20,766 nucleotides of DNA from positions 1 to 20,766 of the IMG/VR virus record IMGVR_UViG_3300037193_003446; one strand, 5' to 3'. Below the pieces are notes generated by a model, which saw only the letters and a program-made list of their open reading frames with translations, had not been told where the DNA came from and ran no database searches. Below are positions 13,696 through 20,205 of this stretch, piece by piece. The position numbers and the translations under genes are program-made. Source of the DNA: a virus. Every line of letters begins with the position of its first letter. Position 1 is the stretch's first letter.

Positions 13696-13702
13696 GCCGT
13701 CA

Positions 13703-14131
13703 TTATATACTCGGCTTGCCGTTGACCTGGTATTCGCTCCGGAAGTCGGGCAATCCGTCGGGCCCCGAGAACAGGTGGAGCACATGCGGGTGATCGTTGA
13801 CGTACTCGGCGCGCGGAGGCAGCACGAGCAGAGCTTTCTCGTCGCCGAGGAAGAGCTCTTTCATGTGCGCGAGCTCCGCCCATGACGGCACCCGCGGCGG
13901 TCGGACGCAGCTCACCGACAGGTGACGCCAGAGTTTCGTCGAGCCGTCGGGATAGAGATGTGGCTCTACCTCGATGATGGCGATGAACGAACAGCCATGG
14001 TGACGCACGGTGTAGCGCAGCCCCTGCGACCACTTGGTGCAGTCGAGCACGTTCGCGGTTTCGAGCCGCCCAGCGAGCGCCTCGAAGAAGGCGTCGTCGG
14101 TCACCTCTTCGGAGGTGAAGCGCGGTTTCAC
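13703..14131 (-). CDS. Conserved phage protein, DUF7694-like (142 aa)
   Basis: ATG 14131 overlaps the upstream stop (ATGA). After a strand pair (GCSFIAIIEVEPHLYPDGST) the sequence has WRHLSVSCVRPPRVPSWAEL, then KELFLGDEKALLVLPPRAEY and a conserved end (HPHVLHLFSGPDGLPDF). This order (HLSVS, W-x-EL, LPP, HL) is the one I associate with the DUF7694 phage family of unknown function. That assignment is from memory and is moderately sure. Confidence 0.8.
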   Translation of the reverse strand: MKPRFTSEEVTDDAFFEALAGRLETANVLDCTKWSQGLRYTVRHHGCSFIAIIEVEPHLYPDGSTKLWRHLSVSCVRPPRVPSWAELAHMKELFLGDEKALLVLPPRAEYVNDHPHVLHLFSGPDGLPDFRSEYQVNGKPSI

Positions 14132-14400
14132 GACAGCGGCTCCTGCTCGTAGGGGTTGTTGGGCAGGACGCCGCCGGCCTCGATCTGCGCCTGGCGCGCG
14201 ATGGTGAAGAAGGCGATGCCCATCGTGATGGCGTCGTAGGGCAGGTGGAAGTTGCCCGTGATGTACGCCTCGATGCCGCCCTTGATGATGCTCTCGTACT
14301 TGTCGCGGTCGTACGGAACGTCTTCCTCCATGCCCTCCCAGGTCTTCTCGATGGCGTGGAGCATGCGGCGGCCGAGCGCCTTGCGCTGGTCGGCGTTCAC
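14128..14400 (-). CDS. Hypothetical protein (90 aa)
   Basis: GTG 14400 overlaps the upstream stop as GTGA, and the stop overlaps the next start. It is helical and acidic (QRKALGRRMLHAIEKTWEGM, DKYESIIKGGIEAYITGNFH), with a hydrophobic middle (DAITMGIAFFTIARQAQIEA) too short and mixed for a confident TM helix. The function is not recognised. Confidence 0.78.
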   Translation of the reverse strand: MNADQRKALGRRMLHAIEKTWEGMEEDVPYDRDKYESIIKGGIEAYITGNFHLPYDAITMGIAFFTIARQAQIEAGGVLPNNPYEQEPLS

Positions 14401-14591
14401 ATCGGCCTCCGCTTGTCGAGCATCCCCATGATGGTGTCCTGAAGCGAGGGCTCGATGACGCCGATGACGCCGATGACGAGGCCCATGCGCTCGCCGGGCT
14501 GGACGAGCGCGAGTGCCTCGAGCATGGCGACGGTGGCGCGCAGACGCGCGATGTCGCCGGACAGGTCCTCCTTCTTCTTCGGGTCGCTCAC
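14397..14591 (-). CDS. Hypothetical small protein (64 aa)
   Basis: GTG 14591 lies inside the previous stop (GTGA). A charged helix (SGDIARLRATVAMLEALALV) is followed by a Gly/Val/Ile segment (GLVIGVIGVIEPSLQDTIMG). It is coupled at both ends. No family is recognised. Confidence 0.72.
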   Translation of the reverse strand: MSDPKKKEDLSGDIARLRATVAMLEALALVQPGERMGLVIGVIGVIEPSLQDTIMGMLDKRRPM

Positions 14592-14827
14592 AGGGCCTTC
14601 TTCCCTTTGGCGGTGAGTCTCGGGCGGATGACGGTGACGGGTTTCATGGTGAGGTAGCCTTTCTCTCGGAGCCTCTGGATGAGGCCGTAGGCGGCGTTGG
14701 GGCTCTTGCCGATGGCAGAAGCGAGTTCGCGGACGGTGGGGGGCTCGCCGCCTTTCTTGTCGGTCAGGCGGCGATAGACGACGAGGGCTTCTTCCTGGAC
14801 GGTGGTGAGATTGCGGTTATCGGGCAC
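14588..14827 (-). CDS. Stand-alone LexA/MarR-type winged-helix regulator (79 aa)
   Basis: GTG 14827 has AAAGGA with about 6-nt spacing; the frame is open further upstream but reads through the operator DNA. Residues about 8-75 form a winged helix: TTVQEEALVVYRRLTDKKGG, then PPTVRELASAIGKSPNAAYG as the HTH, RLREKGYLTM and a wing. This is the LexA N-terminal layout without the S24 cleavage domain. It is the first gene after an operator pair 26-63 bp upstream, so self-regulation of the ssb operon is the simple guess. Confidence 0.8.
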   Translation of the reverse strand: MPDNRNLTTVQEEALVVYRRLTDKKGGEPPTVRELASAIGKSPNAAYGLIQRLREKGYLTMKPVTVIRPRLTAKGKKAL

Positions 14828-14852
14828 GGGGGTCCTTTCTGACTCGGGGGGC

Positions 14853-14890
14853 CTGTGGACAAGTACCAGTTTACTGGTACAAGTACCAGT
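14853..14890. promoter_or_regulatory. Operator pair, 20-bp phased GTAC-AA-GTAC dyads
   Basis: The strong site 14873-14890 is ACTGGTAC-AA-GTACCAGT, with perfect 8-bp arms. The weaker site 14853-14870 keeps the whole right arm (AAGTACCAGT) but has a degenerate left arm. Centres are 20 bp apart, about two helical turns. The strong 18-mer recurs exactly at 20522-20539. Confidence 0.85.
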
Positions 14891-15017
14891 CATGCAATGC
14901 TGCGCCGCACCACCCACAACCACCGTCCATCCCCGTCCATCCCCGCAACTCCCACCCTACCCCCGCACCAAAATGAGGCAGGGCGCGACACGCACCCTAT
15001 ACACTTTCGTCACGCTC

Positions 15018-15033
15018 CGTCTACAAGTAGACG
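15018..15033. promoter_or_regulatory. Dyad CGTCTAC-AA-GTAGACG in front of xis-int
   Basis: Perfect 7-bp arms with an AA centre, followed by GCAC, and a half site GTAGACG at 15058-15064. It lies just downstream of a possible TATACA -10 and 90 bp before the excisionase-like gene. The same dyad recurs inside the initiator gene at 18669-18684 (centre AC). Confidence 0.75.
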
Positions 15034-15122
15034 CACGTGGACGGGGCGCGTCGCTCCGTAGACGTTCCCGGCGCAGGGACGACGCCGGTGGTAAACCCGG
15101 TGGATTCACCGTGGAGGTGGGT

Positions 15123-15464
15123 ATGAGCGACGAAACGGGGCGTGCGCGCCCAAAATACCTGAGGATGGGGCAGGCGGGTGTGGGGACGGGTGCGCCTGAA
15201 AACGACACCGCCCCGGCGTTCACGGTGACGCGGGCGGAGCTGCGGGGGCTCGTGCAGCAGGCGGTGCTCGAGGCGGGGGTGCTGGCGCGAGAGCCCACGC
15301 CGGCGCTGCTCGATCGGGAGGGCCTGGCGTTCGAGCTCGGTTGCAGCTCGGGCTTCGTCGACAAGTTGCGGCGCTCGGGCATGCCGTGCCTGCGCCTCGG
15401 GGACTCGCCCCGCTTCGAGCTCGAGGCGTGCCTGTCGTGGCTCCGAAAGGACGGTGCGGCGTGA
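15123..15464 (+). CDS. Excisionase-like HTH protein (113 aa)
   Basis: ATG 15123 has GGAGG six bases upstream. The N-terminal half is variable and polar. Residues about 62-113 hold an HTH_17/MerR-like domain (LLDREGLAFELGCSSGFVDK, RRSGMPCLRLGDSPRFE, LSWLRK), the AlpA/excisionase layout in which the wing recognises DNA. It is the first gene of the operon that carries int three genes later. Xis-type proteins bend att DNA to direct excision, and they can also repress. Both are possible here. Confidence 0.72.
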   Translation: MSDETGRARPKYLRMGQAGVGTGAPENDTAPAFTVTRAELRGLVQQAVLEAGVLAREPTPALLDREGLAFELGCSSGFVDKLRRSGMPCLRLGDSPRFELEACLSWLRKDGAA

Positions 15465-15694
15465 GCGAGTGGGTGACGAAAACCGTGCGCGCCTACAACG
15501 TGCTCGCGGGCGACGTGGTCGACGTCTTCGACGCGAAGAAGCATCGGGCCGTGAAGCTCACCGTTCAGTGGGTCGACGACTCCGAAGAGCGCGGCGAGCC
15601 CGGCAAGGTCGACATCGGCTTCCGCCGCAAGACGTTCGGGTGGCGACTCGAGCGGCTGAAGCTGGTTCGGGTGCGAAGGCTGGTGAGGCGATGA
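15461..15694 (+). CDS. Hypothetical small protein (77 aa)
   Basis: GTG 15461 overlaps the previous stop as GTGA. The protein is strand-rich and basic (SEWVTKTVRAYNVLAGDVVD, KKHRAVKLTVQWVDDSEERG, FRRKTFGWRLERLKLVRVRR), resembling a small SH3-like barrel. No function is assigned. It is coupled to the next gene (ATGA). Confidence 0.75.
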   Translation: MSEWVTKTVRAYNVLAGDVVDVFDAKKHRAVKLTVQWVDDSEERGEPGKVDIGFRRKTFGWRLERLKLVRVRRLVRR

Positions 15695-15999
15695 CCATCC
15701 AGCGCTGGGACCTGCTCGCCTCGATGGAGGAGATGCACGAGACCCCGGAGGGGGAGTTCGTGCGCTATGAGGACATGGTCGAGGAGTGCGGCCGCCTCGG
15801 CGAGGCGCACGGCGAGACGCTGCGCGAGCTCGCCAGCGTGCGCGAGCGCTACCAGGCAGAGGATGACGTGCTCGCCGCTGCCGAGGCGTGGCTTGTCAGC
15901 TGGCCCGAGCTCGACGACCTCGCGGAGGCTGGAAAGCTCGGCGGGGGCGAGGCTCGACTCTACCGAGCCGTCAAGGCGTTGCGGAAGGTGATGCGATGA
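15691..15999 (+). CDS. Hypothetical helical protein (102 aa)
   Basis: ATG 15691 overlaps the previous stop (ATGA), and the stop overlaps the int start the same way. It is acidic and helical, with a likely coiled coil (ECGRLGEAHGETLRELASVR) and a C-terminal helix (RLYRAVKALRKVMR). The role is unknown; coupling to int suggests co-expression with it. Confidence 0.75.
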   Translation: MTIQRWDLLASMEEMHETPEGEFVRYEDMVEECGRLGEAHGETLRELASVRERYQAEDDVLAAAEAWLVSWPELDDLAEAGKLGGGEARLYRAVKALRKVMR

Positions 16000-17639
16000 C
16001 CGAGCGCAGCAAGGGCGGCCGCCCCCGCACCGCAAAGCCCATCCGTACGAAGAGCGGGCACTCGGTGCGCGTGTGGGTCGAAGAGGAGGGCGAGTGGGTG
16101 CGCAAGCAAGTCCCGCTCGGGACGAAGAGCAAGGTGGTGGCGACCGCGCGCTCCAAACGCCTGCTCGCGGGGGAGGCGCCCGAGCTCGTCGCAGAGAAGA
16201 GCCGCTCGTTTGCAGAGCTGGCCGACGAGATCATCAAGGGCAAGGGGCTCAAGGACGAGAAGCGAGTGCTCCGGCGGCTCGAGCGCCACGCCTACCCCCT
16301 CATCGGCGGCATGCCGGTGACGGAGATCACGAGCGTGCACATTGGCGAAGTGCTCGAGGAGGTCGCCTCCGCGCGCGGGGGCTACACGGGCACGGTGCGC
16401 AACGTGCGCGACCACATCTCGGTCGTGCTCGGTGAGCTCGTCGAGCGGCGGGTGCTCGACATGAACGAAGCCCTGCGGATCAAGTTCAAGGCGAAGGGGG
16501 GCAAGCGCATCCGGCGCGTCCACCTGCCTCGCCCGGTGCTGACGGATGACGAGTTCGAGCGCCTGGTGGAGGGGCTCGTGGGCGAAATCGACCGGGGCGG
16601 AGCCAAGGGGCGGCGGGCGTTCGAGCTGCTCATCCTGTGTCTGGGCGCCCGCATCTTCGGGATGCGCACGAGCGATCTGCACGCCTGGATCTGGGAGATG
16701 ATCGACACGGCTTCGTTCGCGGACGCGTACGTGCCCCGGCCGAAGACGGAAAGCCACCTGCTCGACGACGCCGAAGGCGAGGCCCTCTTCGAGGCGTGGC
16801 GGGACGAGCCCCGGAGCGCCTTGCCGGCGGCGTTCGGGCGCTGGCTCGAGGCGTGGTGGATCGCTGCCGGGCGCCCGGCGTCGGGGGCGGTGTTCGTGGC
16901 CCGCAAGGGCAAGCGCGCGGGGCAGCCCAAGAAGGGGCGCAACTACGTCGAGGTCCTGCGGGCGGCGCTCTGGCGCCTGGGCATCACCCGGCCGCAGCCC
17001 GGCTTCGAGAACGCGTGCGGCGACGACGAGCGCAAGGCGCTCTGCGAGCTACAGAGCGGCATCCCGAGGCGCCGGAGCCCGGTCGACTTTCATTCCTTCC
17101 GCCGGGCGGCGGCGACGGCGGCGGGCCGAGCGGCGGCGGCGGGCGAACTCAGCCTGCGGGCGGCGATGCTGCTGACGCACCACAGTAACCCGGCCATCTT
17201 CGCGAAGTACCAGGCGCGCGAGGACCGTATCGTGGTGCCGGAAAGTGCCGTTCCGAGAGTAATGGCAGCGCCGACGGCATTACTCCAGTCGGTTAATCAC
17301 ACGGCGCAGCCAAAAACGGCTGTCGTCAGAGACAAGGAGGTCGATGTGAAGAGTGCCCGTTCAACCCCAGAGGCTCGTGACCTAGTCGATTCCAGCGGTT
17401 TTTCCCACACGGCAGAGGACCCGATTCACGCCGTAACACCCCGTTCGACCACAGAACGGCAAAACTCGCTGCCATTACCCGAGACCCTCGGCGAGGCCCT
17501 CAACCTCGCCATGAACCTCGCCCTGAAGGAGGACGACATCGTCTCTGCCAAGGCGCTACTCGCCATCGTCGAGCGACGTCGCGCTACCCCACCCGACAAC
17601 GTCGCCACCCTCGACCCGGCGCGCAGGAGGCGGTCATGA
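15996..17639 (+). CDS. int: Tyrosine site-specific recombinase (phage integrase) with long C-terminal tail
   Basis: Tyrosine recombinases integrate and excise phage DNA at att sites. After an N-terminal arm-binding-type region (about 1-65) and a core-binding SAM-like domain (about 65-170), the catalytic domain shows R224 (FGMRTSDL), candidate K250 (PRPKTESH), H366-x-x-R369 (HSFRR), H395/H396 and nucleophile Y405 (FAKYQAR). The ATG overlaps the previous stop. The protein is 547 aa, and the 142 residues after Y405 are unusual because most integrases end soon after the tyrosine. The DNA coding for residues about 412-490 is less GC-rich, with unusual codons, direct repeats and an internal SD-GTG. 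Integrase is firm; the tail function is open. Confidence 0.93.
   Translation: MTERSKGGRPRTAKPIRTKSGHSVRVWVEEEGEWVRKQVPLGTKSKVVATARSKRLLAGEAPELVAEKSRSFAELADEIIKGKGLKDEKRVLRRLERHAYPLIGGMPVTEITSVHIGEVLEEVASARGGYTGTVRNVRDHISVVLGELVERRVLDMNEALRIKFKAKGGKRIRRVHLPRPVLTDDEFERLVEGLVGEIDRGGAKGRRAFELLILCLGARIFGMRTSDLHAWIWEMIDTASFADAYVPRPKTESHLLDDAEGEALFEAWRDEPRSALPAAFGRWLEAWWIAAGRPASGAVFVARKGKRAGQPKKGRNYVEVLRAALWRLGITRPQPGFENACGDDERKALCELQSGIPRRRSPVDFHSFRRAAATAAGRAAAAGELSLRAAMLLTHHSNPAIFAKYQAREDRIVVPESAVPRVMAAPTALLQSVNHTAQPKTAVVRDKEVDVKSARSTPEARDLVDSSGFSHTAEDPIHAVTPRSTTERQNSLPLPETLGEALNLAMNLALKEDDIVSAKALLAIVERRRATPPDNVATLDPARRRRS
17230..17480 (+). other. Anomalous segment in int 3' end, candidate attP
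   Basis: This part of the int tail is less GC-rich than its surroundings and uses codons rare elsewhere (AGT, GTA, TTA, CTA, AAT). It has a 16-bp direct repeat with two mismatches (17356-17371 CCCGTTCAACCCCAGA; 17440-17455 CCCGTTCGACCACAGA). It also has a CCGTTC/GAACGG stem at 17441-17459, and an internal AAGGAGG followed by in-frame GTG 17346. Phage Mx8 carries attP inside int, so attP with arm sites is a reasonable hypothesis here; no core has been identified. Confidence 0.35.
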
Positions 17640-18055
17640 GCGAGCACGGGGACCGTCTCGAGTGGGAGGCGCGCGTGGGCGAGCAGGACGCCCCGAGCTA
17701 CCCCGACGACGTCGTCGCCGTCATGCGCGACACCATCACGGCGCAGCGCGAGGCGCTCGCCGCCAAGAACCAAGTCATCGCTGGCCTGCAAGCGCATCTC
17801 GAGGCGTGTAACCGAACCCTCGAGGAGGGCGCCCAGACCATGACCCTGGCGAAGGTCATCGTCGGCAGCGACCGCGAGCGGCGCGAGAAGATCGCCCACC
17901 TCGAGGCCTGCAACGACCAGCTCCGTATTGCCGAGGCGGAGCTCCGCCGAGAGCTGGCCCGGGTCAGGAGCATCAGCGCCGTGCCCCAGCCCGGCTGCTC
18001 CTGCCCCCATTGCTCCGAGATGAGGGAGCTCGTCCGCATGGAGGCGGCCACGTGA
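17636..18055 (+). CDS. Coiled-coil protein with C-terminal Cys cluster (139 aa)
   Basis: ATG 17636 overlaps the int stop (ATGA). Residues about 28-110 are a long, heptad-like helix (ITAQREALAAKNQVIAGLQA; ACNDQLRIAEAELRRELARV). The C-terminal part carries CSCPHC, a possible metal site together with upstream cysteines in the two LEAC-N segments. It could be a structural or scaffold protein. The function is unknown. Confidence 0.75.
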   Translation: MSEHGDRLEWEARVGEQDAPSYPDDVVAVMRDTITAQREALAAKNQVIAGLQAHLEACNRTLEEGAQTMTLAKVIVGSDRERREKIAHLEACNDQLRIAEAELRRELARVRSISAVPQPGCSCPHCSEMRELVRMEAAT

Positions 18056-18264
18056 GCACCGCGCACGACTGGCTGCGGCGCGACGGGATGACCGTGCGCC
18101 AGATCGCCGCCGAGCTCCGCATCTCCCCCAACCGGGTCAAGCAGCTCGAGCACCGAGCCATCCAGAAGATCCGCGAGAACCCGTGGCTGCTCCGCCGGCT
18201 CTTCCCATTCGTCGACTTCGACTGCGACCTGCTCCCCCAGCCCCAGGAGAGGGCTCACCGATGA
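18052..18264 (+). CDS. Sigma-70 region-4-like HTH protein (70 aa)
   Basis: GTG 18052 overlaps the previous stop (GTGA). Residues about 13-42 (MTVRQIAAELRISPNRVKQL then EHRAIQKIREN) match the sigma region 4.2 helix-turn-helix, including the Q-L-E-x-R-A-x-x-K-I-R signature that binds the -35 element. There is no region 2. It could be a stand-alone sigma4-type regulator, an anti-sigma decoy or simply a small HTH protein. It is coupled to the initiator gene (ATGA). Confidence 0.75.
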   Translation: MSTAHDWLRRDGMTVRQIAAELRISPNRVKQLEHRAIQKIRENPWLLRRLFPFVDFDCDLLPQPQERAHR

Positions 18265-19346
18265 GGCATCCCTACACCCCCGTCTTCCGCGACTTCCTCA
18301 CGAGCAGCATGTGGGCAACCGACCCGGCTACCCGCTGCGTCTGGATCTGGTTCCTGCTCATGGCCGACCCCGAGGGCTTCGTCGTCGGCACCGTGCCCGG
18401 CGTCGCCCAGCAGGCAGGCGTCACGCTCGAGCAAGCCAAGGTCGCCATCGCGCTGCTCGAGAGCCCCGACCCCTACTCTTCGACGCCCGACTTCGAAGGT
18501 CGTCGCATCGTCAAAGCCGAGCGCGGCTGGCACATCGTCAACTTCGTCGCGCACCGCGAGCGCGCCAAGCGCGAGGCCGAGCTCGCCCGCAAGCGGCGCT
18601 GGGCAGAAGCAAACCGCGGCAAGCCGAAGCAACTGCCACTGCCATTCCCCGAGGAGACCGACGCCATCCGTCTACACGTAGACGCGAGTAGCGAAACCTT
18701 AGACGCACAGAAACCTAAACCTAAACAGAAACCCTCTCCGGAAGTAGTTGTTACAACCGCGCGCGAGGGCTTCGATACCGAAGAGCTGCCGGTCATCCCC
18801 GTGCGGCGCGCCTTCCACGACCTCGACGGCATGGACGAGACGGGGCTCGAAGACGAGGCGGTCGTCGCCGGCATGAGCCGGGAGTGGTTCCGAGAGCGGC
18901 TCAAGAGCGCGCGCAACCTCGCCACCATCGGCGGCCAGCAGGGCGTGCGCGATCAGCGCGAGTGGGTGCGGCAGCAGTTCGGCAACTGGAAGACCTGGGA
19001 GGAGACCAACCGCGCCAAGGATGCCCAACGCCAGGCCGCGCCGGCCCCGTCTAGGCGCTTTGGTTCGTCGCCGACGCCGGCGGACCCCTTCGAGCCCGAC
19101 GCGCAGCAGGAGGCGTTTGCGCGCAAGCACGGCCTGCCCCTCGAGGAGCTGCTGAAAGGTGTGCTCGCTGACCACCCGCAGCCCTCGGCGTCGCTGTCGC
19201 GGCTCGATGTGCTCTCCGAGCGACTCACGGTCGCCGCCAAGCAGAAGCGCGCCGGCGTCGCCGTCACCGGCAAGCTCACGCGCGAGCAGGTTGCCCAGTG
19301 GGGTCCCTGCCCGGCGGGCGGCGCCATCCCTCGGGAGGTGGCGTGA
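18261..19346 (+). CDS. Phage replication initiator / replisome organizer (361 aa)
   Basis: ATG 18261 overlaps the previous stop (ATGA). Residues about 1-110 form a winged-helix domain typical of phage replisome organizers (YTPVFRDFLTSSMWATDPAT; LLMADPEGFVVGTVPGVAQQ; WHIVNFVAHRERAKRE). A basic linker follows, then about residues 137-165 encoded by an AT-rich, repeat-bearing stretch. A C-terminal helical region follows (SREWFRERLKSARNLATIGG; WVRQQFGNWKTWEE). The layout parallels lambda O, whose gene contains the origin. No helicase motifs are present, so it should load a helicase rather than unwind. The replication role is likely but not proven. Confidence 0.72.
   Translation: MRHPYTPVFRDFLTSSMWATDPATRCVWIWFLLMADPEGFVVGTVPGVAQQAGVTLEQAKVAIALLESPDPYSSTPDFEGRRIVKAERGWHIVNFVAHRERAKREAELARKRRWAEANRGKPKQLPLPFPEETDAIRLHVDASSETLDAQKPKPKQKPSPEVVVTTAREGFDTEELPVIPVRRAFHDLDGMDETGLEDEAVVAGMSREWFRERLKSARNLATIGGQQGVRDQREWVRQQFGNWKTWEETNRAKDAQRQAAPAPSRRFGSSPTPADPFEPDAQQEAFARKHGLPLEELLKGVLADHPQPSASLSRLDVLSERLTVAAKQKRAGVAVTGKLTREQVAQWGPCPAGGAIPREVA
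18669..18760 (+). other. Candidate replication origin inside the initiator gene
   Basis: A 16-bp dyad CGTCTAC-AC-GTAGACG (18669-18684) is followed by an A-rich stretch with GAAACC at 18693, 18710 and 18728 (17- and 18-bp steps), tandem AAACCT at 18711 and 18717, and TAGACGC at 18679 and 18700. Codons here (CTA, GTA, TTA, AGT, AAA, CCT, GTT) break the GC-ending bias on both sides, so the DNA itself seems to be under selection. Confidence 0.6.
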
Positions 19347-19921
19347 TGGCGGCCGTCGAAGCCTACCCGCTCGCATGGCCCGATGGGTGGCCGCGCACCC
19401 GGGCCCCCGCCGCGGGCTCCTACAAGGTCACGTTCCTGCAGGCGCGTGACCACCTCGCCAACCAGCTGAAGCTCGCGCGCGGCCGCGACGTCGTCATCAG
19501 CACGAACGTGCCGCTCCGCCGCGATGGGCTGCCGCTCGCGAACATGGCCGAGCCCAAGGACCCCGGCGTCGCCGCCTATTGGACCGACAAGAAGGGCAAG
19601 CCTCGGGTCTGCGCCTGCGATCATTGGCGCACGGTGCGCGAGAACCTGCGCGCCGTCGGGCTCACCATCGAAGCGCTCCGCAGTATCGAGCGCGCCGGGG
19701 CGAGCGAGCTGCTCGAGCGCGCCTTTTCCGGCTTCGCCCGCCTGCCCGAAACGACGTCGGACGCGTGGAGCGAACTCGGCCTGCCGCGGGGGACGAGCCG
19801 AGCCGAGGTCGAGGCCCGCTACCGAGAGCTCGCTCGAATCCACCACCCCGACCGTGGCGGCTCCGTCTCGCGGATGGCCGCCATCAATCGGGCCTACCAC
19901 GAACTGAAGGGGGCCCCGTGA
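19346..19921 (+). CDS. Phage protein with C-terminal J-domain (191 aa)
   Basis: ATG 19346 has GGAGG about 8 nt upstream and overlaps the previous stop (TGATG). The N-terminal part (TFLQARDHLANQLKLARGRD; VVISTNVPLRRDGLPLANMA; PRVCACDHWRTVRENLRAVG; SIERAGASELLERAFSGFAR) is a widespread phage/island family. Residues about 139-190 form a J-domain with the diagnostic HPD (ARIHHPDRGG). J-domains stimulate DnaK ATPase; lambda P-type replication needs DnaJ/DnaK. Next to the initiator, it may recruit host DnaK to remodel the replication complex. That role is inference; the J-domain is clear. Confidence 0.88.
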   Translation: MAAVEAYPLAWPDGWPRTRAPAAGSYKVTFLQARDHLANQLKLARGRDVVISTNVPLRRDGLPLANMAEPKDPGVAAYWTDKKGKPRVCACDHWRTVRENLRAVGLTIEALRSIERAGASELLERAFSGFARLPETTSDAWSELGLPRGTSRAEVEARYRELARIHHPDRGGSVSRMAAINRAYHELKGAP

Positions 19922-20205
19922 TCGACTACGCCCAGCGCCGCCTCACCCGGACGCAAGAGCGGGTGCTGCTCTTCATCGCCAACTACATGAGCGAGCGCGG
20001 CTATGCGCCGACGACCCGCGACATCTGCGCGCACCTCGGCGCCGTCAGCCCGCACACGGCCCTCGGTCACCGCAAGGCGCTCGAGCGGAGGGGCCTGCTC
20101 GAGATGATTCGCTACAGGGGGCGGACTCTCCGACTCACCGCCAAGGGCAAGGAGCACGCGGCGACGCTGCGCGAAGAAGAGCGGGTGAGGAGGGCGGTCG
20201 GATGA
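19918..20205 (+). CDS. LexA-type winged-helix DNA-binding protein (95 aa)
   Basis: GTG 19918 overlaps the previous stop (GTGA). The sequence follows the LexA N-terminal domain closely: LTRTQERVLLFIANYMSERG, APTTRDICAHLGAVSPHTAL as the HTH, and ALERRGLLEMIRYRGRTLRL as helix plus wing. There is no Ala-Gly cleavage site or S24 protease domain, so it cannot self-cleave. It is a candidate ligand for the operator pair at 20522-20559, about 320 bp downstream. Confidence 0.85.
   Translation: MIDYAQRRLTRTQERVLLFIANYMSERGYAPTTRDICAHLGAVSPHTALGHRKALERRGLLEMIRYRGRTLRLTAKGKEHAATLREEERVRRAVG

Larger units (their letters stand above)
14828..15122. promoter_or_regulatory. Divergent control region between ssb and xis-int operons
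   Basis: These 295 bp hold no supported gene. They contain the operator pair (14853-14890), a pyrimidine-rich AC stretch with CCGTCCATCCCC and a near copy, and the second dyad class (15018-15033). A candidate minus-strand promoter has TTGCAT (14892-14897) and TAAACT (14868-14873) with 18-bp spacing and an operator dyad in the spacer. A candidate plus-strand -10 is TATACA at 14998-15003, just before the 15018 dyad. Both promoters are weak matches. Confidence 0.6.

Noticed and set aside
15558-15570. Another CACTGAAC core (as GTTCAGTG) in the gene at 15461
   Set aside because: A single 8-mer inside coding sequence; about one such chance hit is expected in a window this size.
17380-17460. tRNA 3'-end fragment in the int tail (T-loop-like GTTCGACC, GTCGATTCC)
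   Set aside because: No complementary 5-bp T-stem and no CCA-proximal acceptor sequence could be made out.
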